NCBI GenBank assembly: GCA_001314865.1
Contig: LJZR01000040.1
Span: 1-33,155, forward strand
DNA: 33,155 nucleotides
Source of the DNA: Phormidesmis priestleyi Ana
GTDB lineage: Bacteria; Cyanobacteriota; Cyanobacteriia; Phormidesmidales; Phormidesmidaceae
Direction: 5' to 3'
The notes below the pieces were generated by a model. That model was not told the DNA's origin and searched no databases. It worked only from the letters and a program-made list of their open reading frames with translations. The first letter of the stretch is position 1; each line of letters begins with the position of its first letter. Positions 1 to 6,289 of the stretch are shown here, piece by piece. Position numbers and translations under genes: made by a program.

Positions 1-49
1 GTTCATTGACGGATAGGTTTAGCTCTTTGGCGAGTTTGTTGAATTTCAT
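1..49 (-). CDS. 5' end of unknown gene, paralogue of the gene at 1509-1922 (runs off window)
   Basis: Only the first 16 codons are in the window. They read MKFNKLAKELNLSVNE. The start resembles the MKLNQLADQIHAKT start of the gene at 1509-1922, so the two are probably paralogues. The ATG overlaps the TGA stop of the upstream gene as ATGA, the same coupling seen at 1919-1922. Nothing can be said about function, and the rest lies to the left of the window. Confidence 0.5.
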   Translation of the reverse strand, partial: MKFNKLAKELNLSVNE

Positions 50-447
50 CGGTTAAAAATCTCCAAGATGGAATGGGTGAGTTGGGCGGCTTGTTCAGGA
101 GGAATGTGGTTCTGCTCAAAGAGATCTCTGAGTGCGTCTTTTTTGGCATGAAAAGTGACGACATCAGGCAACATTTTTTCGGTCAGAGCATCGCCTCTCA
201 CCCCGGCTGTGGTGTAGCTGCGATAGCGGATGATGGCTTCTGCTTGTTCGGGATTAAGGAGAGTGTCAGCCGCGTATCCCTCGAAGCTGGGGTGACGATT
301 TTCAATGAGCCAGTTTTTAGCTCGCATTAGATTTCGGCGATTTGCATTGAGATCTTTGGCGAGTTGGCGCAGGCTGATCCGCCCCCGGCATTCTTCATGG
401 AGGACGGTGATTGTTGGGGGTAGGGGAGACTGAGCGCTGTAAACCAT
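46..447 (-). CDS. Unknown 133-aa protein, possibly DNA-binding
   Basis: I do not recognise this family. Residues about 15-50 (ECRGRISLRQLAKDLNANRR) look like a helix-turn-helix of the kind found in small plasmid or phage regulators, followed by a mixed helical C-terminus rich in E, Q and A. The start at 447 is the first ATG of the frame; no strong ribosome-binding site is visible, so it could be further downstream. The stop overlaps the next ATG as ATGA, which suggests translational coupling to the gene leaving the window. The same arrangement (putative HTH gene coupled to an MK-F/L-N protein) recurs at 1509-2287. Confidence 0.55.
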   Translation of the reverse strand: MVYSAQSPLPPTITVLHEECRGRISLRQLAKDLNANRRNLMRAKNWLIENRHPSFEGYAADTLLNPEQAEAIIRYRSYTTAGVRGDALTEKMLPDVVTFHAKKDALRDLFEQNHIPPEQAAQLTHSILEIFNR

Positions 448-508
448 TGATTTTTGGTTACGTTTTTGATTGTTGACAGGATGGTTTTAGGAATCTTGGA
501 AATATTAG

Positions 509-544
509 GTGCCTCCGGGGGCGGTAGTGCCTCCGGGGGCGGCA
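509..544. repeat. Two 18-bp GC-rich tandem units upstream of the 46-447 gene
   Basis: The unit GTGCCTCCGGGGGCGGTA occurs at 509-526 and again, with one change, at 527-544. The 152 bases between the genes at 46-447 and 600-992 otherwise hold no gene that I can support. On the minus strand each unit carries GGAGG, but neither lies at a useful distance from a start codon. Confidence 0.6.
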
Positions 545-599
545 GTGACCCAGGGACAGAGGACACCCAGGGGAGGGGGACAGGTGGGGACAGATGCCG

Positions 600-992
600 T
601 TAATCCTCCGCAGTTTCAAGTGAGGCATCTGTTGTTTGCTCAGCAGAAAAGCAGCTGAAGCGTTCCACCAATGCAGCTCGCTTGTCAGCATTGACGACGG
701 TGACAACAGCGGTTTGAATGCCCTTGAGCGACAGGATGAGCGCAGGCTTGCCCACTGCTTTGGTGAGTCGCCAGAGCTGTGCGCCGACCCGTTGGGTTAG
801 CTGATGCTCTTTGTCGAAGGCGATGAACTCTTGCCAGAGGGCTTTGGATTCGTCGAAGAGTCCTTGGCTCGCGAGCTGGAGTTCGGCCAATGGCGTATTT
901 TGGGTGGTGGCAATTTCGTGACTGCTGCTTTCTGTGGCAGTCGGCTGTTGAACTTCCTGCTTAATCAGGGCAGCGATTCTTTTGTTAGCCAT
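600..992 (-). CDS. Unknown 130-aa soluble protein
   Basis: The reading frame is open further upstream, but the ATG at 992 is preceded by AAGGAAG at a suitable distance, so I choose that start (MANKRIAALIKQEVQQ). The protein has a lysine-rich N-terminus, a Ser/Thr/Gln-rich linker near residues 20-40, and a compact helical/strand region from about residue 45 to 115 (LWQEFIAFDKEHQLTQRVGA). No catalytic or binding motif is recognised. It lies in the same minus-strand cluster of small genes as its neighbours, after a 296-base gap containing a perfect 8-bp inverted repeat. Confidence 0.5.
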   Translation of the reverse strand: MANKRIAALIKQEVQQPTATESSSHEIATTQNTPLAELQLASQGLFDESKALWQEFIAFDKEHQLTQRVGAQLWRLTKAVGKPALILSLKGIQTAVVTVVNADKRAALVERFSCFSAEQTTDASLETAED

Positions 993-1117
993 AACTTGGG
1001 GCTTCCTTAATTTTGGTTTGCATAGTTTTCGGTCCTTGCGGACGCAGATGAGATTGGCGGGAGTGGTTTTGCGTTTGGTTGAGATGGCGTCGGTGATGAC
1101 GATGGGTTTAACGTGCG

Positions 1118-1135
1118 CTCGGCAGTGCTGCCGAG
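1118..1135. promoter_or_regulatory. Perfect 8-bp inverted repeat upstream of the 600-992 gene
   Basis: CTCGGCAG, two bases (TG), then CTGCCGAG. It lies 126 bases upstream of the ATG at 992. There is no following T-run on either strand, so an operator or cruciform site is more likely than an intrinsic terminator. The rest of the gap at 993-1288 is GC-rich and shows no gene that I can support. Confidence 0.45.
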
Positions 1136-1288
1136 GACTGTTAGCGTTGTGCAGGTAGATGTTTATCCCCCTGTCCGCACGGGGCCGCGGCGACACACGG
1201 CGCGTCTGTTCCCTAGCCCTTCAGTCTTTTGGCTATTCGGTTGTGATGAAACTTGAGGTATGAAACTGTAGGCAAAACTTGGTTGGCG

Positions 1289-1498
1289 CTATTCGCTGTC
1301 GGGATAGCGGTCGATGGCTTCGAGCGTGATGGCGTTTGTCGCTGGGTCGATGACGATGGCGCGATCTGTTGTCGGCATGACCCAATCATTGTTGGTTCCA
1401 CTTTCAGAGGGGCGTTTGGAGAGAACAAAGGCGATCGCGCTTGCTATCAGACCGAGGCACAGCAGTCCAACAAACAGAAGGTGGATGCGTTTGAACAT
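1289..1498 (-). CDS. Small single-pass membrane protein, 69 aa
   Basis: Residues 1-4 are positively charged (MFKR). Residues 5-27 form one strongly hydrophobic helix (IHLLFVGLLCLGLIASAIAF), followed by KR and an acidic soluble tail. This fits a signal-anchor protein with its tail outside the cytoplasm, or a short secreted peptide; the Cys in the helix is not in a convincing lipobox. It starts 10 bases after the stop of the 137-aa gene and is probably in the same transcript. No family is recognised. Confidence 0.5.
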   Translation of the reverse strand: MFKRIHLLFVGLLCLGLIASAIAFVLSKRPSESGTNNDWVMPTTDRAIVIDPATNAITLEAIDRYPDSE

Positions 1499-1508
1499 CG
1501 GCTGGCTC

Positions 1509-1922
1509 CTACTGGCTAAGCGTGGGCTTAACGGACGCTTGGCTCACCTGCGGTTGAACGGAGAGGGCATACAGTTGCTCTAGCGATTGCACTGCGCCCA
1601 GCAGCCTCAGAATGCGATCTGACATAGAGCCATTGGGATAGCGGCGGCAGAGTTCATCGGCCACTGACGTGCGCAGGCTAATGGCGATTTCTGCTGTCGC
1701 GGCAGGATCTGACATTTGCATTTGAGCGATCGCGGCTTTCGGATCTACAATCTGTCGATCTCGCATATAGCGAAAGACAGTCGTAATTTGCTGCGCTTGT
1801 GATTGGCTTAGGGGAGTGCCGCCATGAGGATTGGGCAAGTCAGTGAACTCAAGCGCTTTGGCAATGGCGATGAGAGCAATGGTTTTGGCGTGAATCTGGT
1901 CGGCGAGCTGGTTGAGTTTCAT
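1509..1922 (-). CDS. Unknown 137-aa helical protein coupled to an HTH gene
   Basis: The protein is mostly alpha-helical with many A, Q, L and S residues (QLADQIHAKTIALIAIAKAL at the N-terminus) and a low-complexity tail. No family or catalytic motif is recognised. The start ATG overlaps the stop of the HTH gene upstream as ATGA, so the two proteins are probably made in equal amounts and may act together. A paralogue begins at 49 on the same strand after the same kind of overlap. A partition accessory or replication regulator of a plasmid is one possibility, but this is a guess from context. Confidence 0.5.
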   Translation of the reverse strand: MKLNQLADQIHAKTIALIAIAKALEFTDLPNPHGGTPLSQSQAQQITTVFRYMRDRQIVDPKAAIAQMQMSDPAATAEIAISLRTSVADELCRRYPNGSMSDRILRLLGAVQSLEQLYALSVQPQVSQASVKPTLSQ

Positions 1923-2287
1923 GAAAAGTGCTCCTGGAATTGGGTGAGCAGGGCAGGGGAAATGCGAGGGGCGAGCCAGTCGCAGGCTTCGCTCAAGGTA
2001 AGGCGCAAGCTACAGTCGGCCATCAGGAAGTCGCGGATTTGGGCTTTGGGTGTGCGTTGGGTTTTGTACTGGGCGAGTTCGGTGAGTACTTGTTGCTGCC
2101 TGCGGTTGAGCGCTCTGCCGTCGAGTTTTTCGAGGAAGTCGGGATGGCCAAAGTCTTCTCGCAGCAGGCGGATGTAGCTGCGGATGGTGCGCTCGTGGCG
2201 GTTTAGGGCAGCGGCGACCTCTGTGACTTTGGCGTAGCTGTCGTTAGGGGCGGATGGAATGGTAGAGGGAATATCGTTGGGGTTCAT
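1919..2287 (-). CDS. Putative helix-turn-helix DNA-binding protein, 122 aa
   Basis: Residues about 18-50 (AKVTEVAAALNRHERTIRSY) read as a helix-turn-helix with a MerR/excisionase-like spacing, followed by a helical segment with LNRRQQQVL. I choose the ATG at 2287 because a copy at 3355 begins at the equivalent place and both share an upstream leader. The frame is open further upstream but that part has no protein-like similarity to the copy. Its stop overlaps the next ATG. A dyad about 30 bases upstream in the leader could be its own operator. Confidence 0.6.
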   Translation of the reverse strand: MNPNDIPSTIPSAPNDSYAKVTEVAAALNRHERTIRSYIRLLREDFGHPDFLEKLDGRALNRRQQQVLTELAQYKTQRTPKAQIRDFLMADCSLRLTLSEACDWLAPRISPALLTQFQEHFS

Positions 2288-2307
2288 GGCATGAGATGGG
2301 CAGGTAT

Positions 2308-2364
2308 GTAGGGGGTGCCGGGTAGTACCCGTGGATCTAGGGCAGGAAATAAAAAAGCGGTCAG
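2308..2364. promoter_or_regulatory. Duplicated leader with a 6-bp dyad, copy 1
   Basis: The stretch matches 3371-3427 closely. Its core CGGGTA-G-TACCCG (2319-2331) is a perfect dyad and is followed by the identical run GTGGATCTA and an A-rich AAATAAAAAAGC. It lies upstream of the HTH gene at 1919-2287. Conservation of both sequence and position in two copies argues for an operator or leader element and not chance. Confidence 0.55.
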
Positions 2365-2475
2365 TGGTGAGATGATTTGCGCAATCGCGATGTTGCTTAC
2401 TTGACGCAAGATTAGCATAGGTTATGCTAACAAGGTCAAGCATTTACTCTCATTGCTCAAAAAACAGCTCAACTA

Positions 2476-3039
2476 ATGGCAGAATTAAGCGAAGCTTTGT
2501 CAGATGCCTTGATGGGTAAAGATGTTCGATTAAATTACGTACTGATGACTGATGAAACGCATCAGCGTTTTGTGGCGGCTTGTGACCAGTTAGGCTGGGC
2601 GCGAAAGTCTCTGGTGCAACAGTGCATTCAATCCTTCTTTACCGAGCATCGCTCTTTCTACTGCAATGCCGCGATTGCGGATGCCGCAGCGAGAGGCATA
2701 CATCAAAATCAGTATTATTCTTTGCTAAGAGATGGTGATGAGGGCAAGCTCCCCGTTTACCTAAACCTGCGTCCTAGCTTTGGCGAATCTCCCATTGCAA
2801 CGACGCCTCCTGTTCCGACTGATACCAGTAACCGACGACGGTATAGTACTGTCACGATGGGCGATTTCAACTACGTGCTGCTGAAGGTGGCAAAGTTGGT
2901 CGATAATGACAGCTGGGCTGGTATCACGAGCAGAATTGTCAGCTGGCACTTTTCTAACTATTGGGAAAACGTCTACTTGCCACAGATAGCAATGGATGAG
3001 AAACGAACGTTTGAATTGCCAGCTGTATTTGAGCCCTAA
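2476..3039 (+). CDS. Unknown 187-aa protein, possibly with a DNA-binding N-terminal half
   Basis: This gene runs opposite to the HTH gene at 1919-2287, sharing a divergent upstream region. Residues about 25-55 (DETHQRFVAACDQLGWARKS) could be a ribbon-helix-helix-like or short helical DNA-binding unit. The rest has aromatic and charged residues but no motif I recognise. The ATG at 2476 has no clear ribosome-binding site. Its 3' end meets the end of the broken gene copy at 3040-3355, tail to tail. Function unknown. Confidence 0.55.
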   Translation: MAELSEALSDALMGKDVRLNYVLMTDETHQRFVAACDQLGWARKSLVQQCIQSFFTEHRSFYCNAAIADAAARGIHQNQYYSLLRDGDEGKLPVYLNLRPSFGESPIATTPPVPTDTSNRRRYSTVTMGDFNYVLLKVAKLVDNDSWAGITSRIVSWHFSNYWENVYLPQIAMDEKRTFELPAVFEP

Positions 3040-3355
3040 TCTGTTTTGGCGGTGCTCGTAGCGGGAGCCTGGAGGGCGGCGGCAAATTGGAGAAAGAAAT
3101 ACACCGCGCAGAAATTGGGTGAGGCGATGGCAAACGCTGTTGATGATTGAGAGATCGCGCAGCGTCTCCACCGGAGAATCGCCCATTGCGCTTTTCGAGA
3201 AAGTCAAGATGGCCGAAGTCTCTACGCAGCAGACGGATGTATTGGCGCACCGTGCGCTCATGGCGCGACAAGGCAGCGGCAACTTTTGAAACTGCGACGT
3301 AGCCGTCATCAATGCAGGTGGCGCTAGGTGCTTGGTGTAGGTCAGTTTGCGTCAT
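3040..3355 (-). pseudogene. Frameshifted partial copy of the HTH gene at 1919-2287
   Basis: The N-terminal part (VSKVAAALSRHERTVRQYIR, then RDFGHLDFLEK) is clearly paralogous to the gene at 1919-2287. After NGRF the copy carries about eight extra residues and then RSLNHQQR, matching RALNRRQQQ of the intact gene. The similarity then continues in another frame, where RLTQF stands opposite ELAQY. The reading frame therefore no longer encodes the second half. The open frame runs on to 2954, antisense to the plus-strand gene, but without similarity. I call it a decayed duplicate; a shortened functional HTH protein is possible. Confidence 0.6.
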
Positions 3356-3370
3356 GGCTTGAGGTGGGAA

Positions 3371-3427
3371 AGTAGGAGGTGCCGGGTAGTACCCGTGGAT
3401 CTAATGCGGGAAATAAAAAAGCAGTCA
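3371..3427. promoter_or_regulatory. Duplicated leader with a 6-bp dyad, copy 2
   Basis: Second copy of the leader at 2308-2364. The dyad CGGGTA-G-TACCCG lies at 3383-3395, again a short way upstream of a gene of the same HTH family, here the broken copy. The last bases overlap the 3' end of the gene at 3425-3799. Confidence 0.55.
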
Positions 3428-3799
3428 GCGGGTGGATGCTTGAGCTGTGAGTGCTAGCGGTCGTTCTATGGGGCATTCGTTCATTGGAAAGCTGCGTTCG
3501 GCGTTGAGGTCGAGCAGGGGCGTGAGCTGGCTGCTGAGGAGGGCAGCGGCATCCGAGAGCATGGGATAGAGGCGTTGCCAGAACTGAGGATGATTGCCTT
3601 TGAGTGCTTCGGTGGCAGTTTCGAGGGCTTCGTTGAGAGAGGCAATGGCACTCAGCTCATGTTCGTAGACAGCAGATTCTTCGGGGCTGATATGGGCGAG
3701 GTCTAGGGCGATCAGGTTGCGGGCGATCCCGTCTAGGTCGGGCTGGCTTGAGGGATAGACATTCATAGTCGAAAGCGCATTCTGGGCGAGAGAAAACAT
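3425..3799 (-). CDS. Unknown 124-aa helical protein
   Basis: The protein is acidic and helical in its middle (EESAVYEHELSAIASLNEAL), with no recognised motif. I start at the ATG at 3799 and not the adjacent TTG. It is divergent from the ribbon-helix-helix gene at 3900, and the 100-base region between them carries a perfect 10-bp inverted repeat, so the two may share control. The stop lies just inside the duplicated leader of the next gene downstream. Function unknown. Confidence 0.5.
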   Translation of the reverse strand: MFSLAQNALSTMNVYPSSQPDLDGIARNLIALDLAHISPEESAVYEHELSAIASLNEALETATEALKGNHPQFWQRLYPMLSDAAALLSSQLTPLLDLNAERSFPMNECPIERPLALTAQASTR

Positions 3800-3819
3800 C
3801 AAGCATGAACAAATAGTAG

Positions 3820-3847
3820 CTTATGGTTGTAAATATGCAACCATAAG
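3820..3847. promoter_or_regulatory. Perfect 10-bp inverted repeat between divergent genes (operator candidate)
   Basis: CTTATGGTTG, eight bases, then CAACCATAAG. It overlaps a second, 5-bp dyad (GCAAC at 3837-3841, GTTGC at 3847-3851). It sits 21 bases before the start at 3799 and 53 bases before the start at 3900. The ribbon-helix-helix protein encoded next door is an obvious candidate to bind it; this is an inference. Confidence 0.55.
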
Positions 3848-3899
3848 TTGCAGAATGAAAGGCATGTACAACACCCGCTAAGATTGGAGGCGTAGAGTG

Positions 3900-4097
3900 A
3901 TGAGTAATCCGATGGCTAAAAAGGTTTTTGCTTCCGTACCTGATGCGGTTGCAAAAGACTTAGAGGAGTGGTCTAAGCAGCAGGGGCGATCTCTGTCGAA
4001 TCTGATTGCATACCTGCTCGAAAACTCCGTTAAAAAGGCCAAGGTGCAAGGTGAGTTTGTCTCGAAGAATTTAGAAGCTGACGATACGCAGGAATAA
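3900..4097 (+). CDS. CopG/ribbon-helix-helix family protein, 65 aa
   Basis: Residues 6-47 match the ribbon-helix-helix pattern common in cyanobacteria: a short strand (KKVFASVPDAVAKDLEEW) followed by two helices with the turn GRSLSNLIAYLLE. Such proteins dimerise and bind inverted repeats, often as antitoxins or plasmid copy regulators. GGAGG at 3886-3890 is 9 bases before this ATG; a GTG at 3897 and an ATG at 3912 are alternative starts. No toxin-like gene follows directly, so a stand-alone regulator is likelier than half of a toxin-antitoxin pair. Confidence 0.75.
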   Translation: MSNPMAKKVFASVPDAVAKDLEEWSKQQGRSLSNLIAYLLENSVKKAKVQGEFVSKNLEADDTQE

Positions 4098-4577
4098 GGT
4101 GCGTTTGAGTTAGGTTAGTCGTTGTAACAGCGTTAGGGACAGCGGTAAGGTTCTTGGGCTGTTTGCTGCATCGACACTCAAGATGACTTAGCAAAAGAAC
4201 AGTCGTAGAGCCTTTAGCAGAATAAGCTGCGAGTCAGCGAAGGCTGAGCGGTCAGTGGTGTTGCGTTGGGTGGGTTTTGCCAGCGTGATTAGCTTGTGTT
4301 GAATGCGATCTGGGTGTGGGCGATCGCGCAGCCTTTCAAGGGAATCGCGCTTAGGCTGGATTTTCTAGAGATTGAGTTCATTCTTGTTTCATCGATCCAT
4401 ATCGATGGAAAAGCAAAGTAACCGCAATGCATTGCTACGTGGCTCGATAGAAGTCTTGATTAAGGTTAACTCAATTTAACTCAATTTGAGCTATAAAAAA
4501 CAAAACTGAGCTTAAATGAGTAGAAAAGCGTGCAGTATGCCTTGGTGTGTCAGTATTTGGGAGTTGCCTTAACAGTT
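4098..4577. other. 480-base gap with small dyads and a 10-bp tandem repeat
   Basis: No convincing gene. It contains a HIP1 octamer near 4320, a 7-bp dyad CATCGAT-CCAT-ATCGATG at 4390-4407, and the 10-bp unit TTAACTCAAT twice in tandem at 4466-4485, running into the palindrome CTCAATTTGAG at 4480-4490. The last two lie upstream of the gene at 4578 and may be its control region. An open frame with a GTG start at 4530 extends the next gene but looks like leader. Confidence 0.4.
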
Positions 4578-4754
4578 ATGAAGATGCCGAGATATTCGCT
4601 CGATTTGTCCGAAGAGGATAAGCAAAGAATTGAGACCTGCCGCACTGATTTGAGCTGGCAAGAGTTGAGTTTCGGCGCAAAGCTAAAGGTGCTGATCCTA
4701 GAGAAGTTGCAGCAATACGAGAAAGAACGAGACGAGAAGTCGGATAAGGCATAA
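4578..4754 (+). CDS. Small charged helical protein, 58 aa, possibly a DNA-binding antitoxin
   Basis: From the ATG at 4578 the protein reads MKMPRYSLDLSEEDKQRIET and ends in a long charged helix with several E, K and D residues. The layout of a short strand followed by helices and a charged tail is like ribbon-helix-helix regulators, but the match is weak. A second ATG lies at 4584, and the frame is open from a GTG at 4530. No toxin gene directly follows. Family not firmly recognised. Confidence 0.45.
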   Translation: MKMPRYSLDLSEEDKQRIETCRTDLSWQELSFGAKLKVLILEKLQQYEKERDEKSDKA

Positions 4755-4850
4755 GGGTGAGAGGCTTTGCCATTGCTACTAGCGCAGTCAATACATCAGA
4801 CACCCCTTTCTTAGGATTGCTACAATCAACTCACCTCAACCTATATCGTT

Positions 4851-5105
4851 ATGTCCATCACCCTTGATCTCCCCCCTCAAATAGAAACTCTTTTGCGCCA
4901 ACGCGCCGAAAGCACTGGGCAAGATATAGGGCAAATTGCGATCGCCGTTCTTACCTGGGGTCTTAGCCTCAACGACGAAGACTTTTTTGAAACCTTAAAC
5001 AGCATTCAACGCAGCCTTGATGACTTTAACCAGGGTCAATTCTCTAGTTTGGATGACTTGGTTGCTGAGCAAAATCAGAAGTACGGTCTTGCCCTAGAGC
5101 CATGA
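4851..5105 (+). CDS. Antitoxin-like protein, 84 aa, upstream of a ParE/RelE remnant
   Basis: The N-terminal region (SITLDLPPQIETLLRQRAES) is a strand plus helix as in ribbon-helix-helix antitoxins. The C-terminus is acidic, which is typical for wrapping a toxin. The stop overlaps the toxin start by four bases (ATGA), the usual coupling in type II toxin-antitoxin operons. In the cell it should bind and silence the toxin and repress its own promoter. Since the toxin next to it looks truncated, the antitoxin is probably an orphan here. Confidence 0.65.
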   Translation: MSITLDLPPQIETLLRQRAESTGQDIGQIAIAVLTWGLSLNDEDFFETLNSIQRSLDDFNQGQFSSLDDLVAEQNQKYGLALEP

Positions 5106-5329
5106 CCTCCCGAGCTGATTTATCAAGCGTGGCAAAAGTGGAAGCCGATTCTACTTTTTTGAGCTTTTCCCAATACACGACCATAGAGCAAGCTCAGAGC
5201 TGGTATCAGGGATTAATCAAAGCTATCAGCACCTTTAAAACCATGCCTCGTCGCTGTGCGATTGCACGGGAGAACGATTTTTATGCCTCACAACGGACAA
5301 TGGGGGATGTCGATAACCCTAACGGGTGA
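5102..5329 (+). pseudogene. Truncated RelE/ParE-family toxin
   Basis: The N-terminal two thirds look like a cyanobacterial ParE/RelE toxin: AQSWYQGLIKAISTFKTMPR then CAIAREND, which in this family leads into the core strands with the catalytic or gyrase-contact residues. Here the frame ends after 75 residues with an unrelated tail (RTMGDVDNPNG), where intact proteins usually run about 95-105 residues. The loss of the end coincides with the 3' end of the FGE gene on the other strand (stop at 5319), so the break probably marks an insertion or deletion border. Likely inactive. Confidence 0.6.
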
Positions 5330-6191
5330 GAGGCTGAAGAGTCCTCGGGGCTAGACAACTCACTCGAAAACCGATCTTGAAGCTGCGGAGGTCGGGCGTA
5401 AGGCTGAGGCGAGTGGCGCAGCGGCAATCCCCCGGAATGTCGCCCCAAGAACCACCGCGTAGGACACGACTTGACGCCCGATTGTCAGTCACCCAAGCAC
5501 TGCCGTCGGTTGGCGCACCCTTGTAATTATTGTGCCAGTGATCTGCGCACCACTCCCACACATTGCCGTGCATATCGCAGAGGCCAAAAGCATTCGCTAC
5601 ATCGAAAAAAGCGACGGGTGTTATTCCTTCTCGATATTCTCCTTTAGGGCCATAGCCATAGGAACCTGACCAATCTCGGTCTTTATCATCTGTTCCTCGA
5701 TAGTTGGCTAAGTCTGTTGTAATTGTGTTGCCAAAATGGAAGGGTGTGGTCGTACCGCCCCTGCAAGCATATTCCCACTGCGCTTCGCTAGGCAGATGGT
5801 ATTGTTTCTTTGTGTGGCGAGAGAGGCGATCGCAAAACTCCACCGCCTCCTCCCAGCTTACTTGTTCCACTGGGCGATCATCTCCCTTAAAGTTTGAGGG
5901 AGCAGGATTTAATTCTCGATTTACTAGCGCTAACCCAGCCACGAATCGCCACTGGCTCTGTGTAACCGGGTATTTCCCCATAAAAAAAGTTTCAACGCTG
6001 ACCTCGTGCTGAGGGCTCTCGTCGTCGTAATTATCTAACTCATCTTTGGGCGAACCCATTCTGAAGGTGCCGCTTGGTATTTGCATCATCCGTAGCGGTA
6101 TCTCGTCACCTAGCAGTTCATCGAAGCAAGGGTTCTGTCCTGAGCTGCGATTGATTTTGACTTTGGGCGTGCGAGTTTGCAGAGAGGCCAT
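5319..6191 (-). CDS. FGE-sulfatase domain protein, putative DGR variable protein 3 (290 aa)
   Basis: A stand-alone formylglycine-generating-enzyme-type domain with C-type-lectin-like fold. Visible family motifs are FRMGSP near the N-terminus, KYPVTQSQWRFVA, PVEQVSWEEAVEFCDRLS, LPSEAQWEYACRGGTTTPFH, LCDMHGNVWEWCADHW and the end RVLRGGSW...GFRVSC. I start at the ATG at 6191 because earlier codons do not resemble the family. The true enzyme needs two cysteines after GGSW; only one remains, so ligand binding is more likely than catalysis. Residues 250-273 are the hypervariable block. It follows its paralogue by 98 bases on the same strand and ends tail to tail with the broken toxin. Confidence 0.85.
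   Translation of the reverse strand: MASLQTRTPKVKINRSSGQNPCFDELLGDEIPLRMMQIPSGTFRMGSPKDELDNYDDESPQHEVSVETFFMGKYPVTQSQWRFVAGLALVNRELNPAPSNFKGDDRPVEQVSWEEAVEFCDRLSRHTKKQYHLPSEAQWEYACRGGTTTPFHFGNTITTDLANYRGTDDKDRDWSGSYGYGPKGEYREGITPVAFFDVANAFGLCDMHGNVWEWCADHWHNNYKGAPTDGSAWVTDNRASSRVLRGGSWGDIPGDCRCATRLSLTPDLRSFKIGFRVSCLAPRTLQPLTR
5330..5374 (-). repeat. 45-bp identical 3' tail of FGE gene 3 (IMH candidate)
   Basis: Identical over 45 bases to 6301-6345. It follows the variable block and covers the codons for GFRVSCLAPRTLQP and the region up to the stop. The 1004-aa gene has a diverged version at about 7290-7327. In DGRs the invariant stretch at the 3' end of the variable region marks where mutagenic homing starts; this is the expected place for it. 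Confidence 0.6.
5373..5444 (-). other. DGR variable-region core in FGE protein 3
   Basis: 24 codons directly after GGSW. Compared with the other two copies (6344-6415 and 7327-7398), codon positions 1 and 2 differ at most variable codons, while the third base is conserved at 19 of 24. Here the first codons are GGC GAC ATT and later ones CTC AGC CTT. All fit an AAC/AAT-rich template mutated at adenines. Confidence 0.75.
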
Positions 6192-6289
6192 GAAGATGAA
6201 TTTGAGTGAGGGGGGAGTAAGTTTTAAAAAAATAATTTGAGGCGCTATGCGCCCCAGAGCAGAAAGTAAGAGGGCAATAGTCCATAGCG

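Noticed and set aside
1118-1135. Intrinsic terminator at the 8-bp dyad
   Set aside because: The loop is only two bases and no T-run follows on either strand.
2954-3039. Continuation of the HTH copy across 2954-3039 on the minus strand
   Set aside because: It lies antisense to the end of the plus-strand gene and has no similarity to the intact paralogue.
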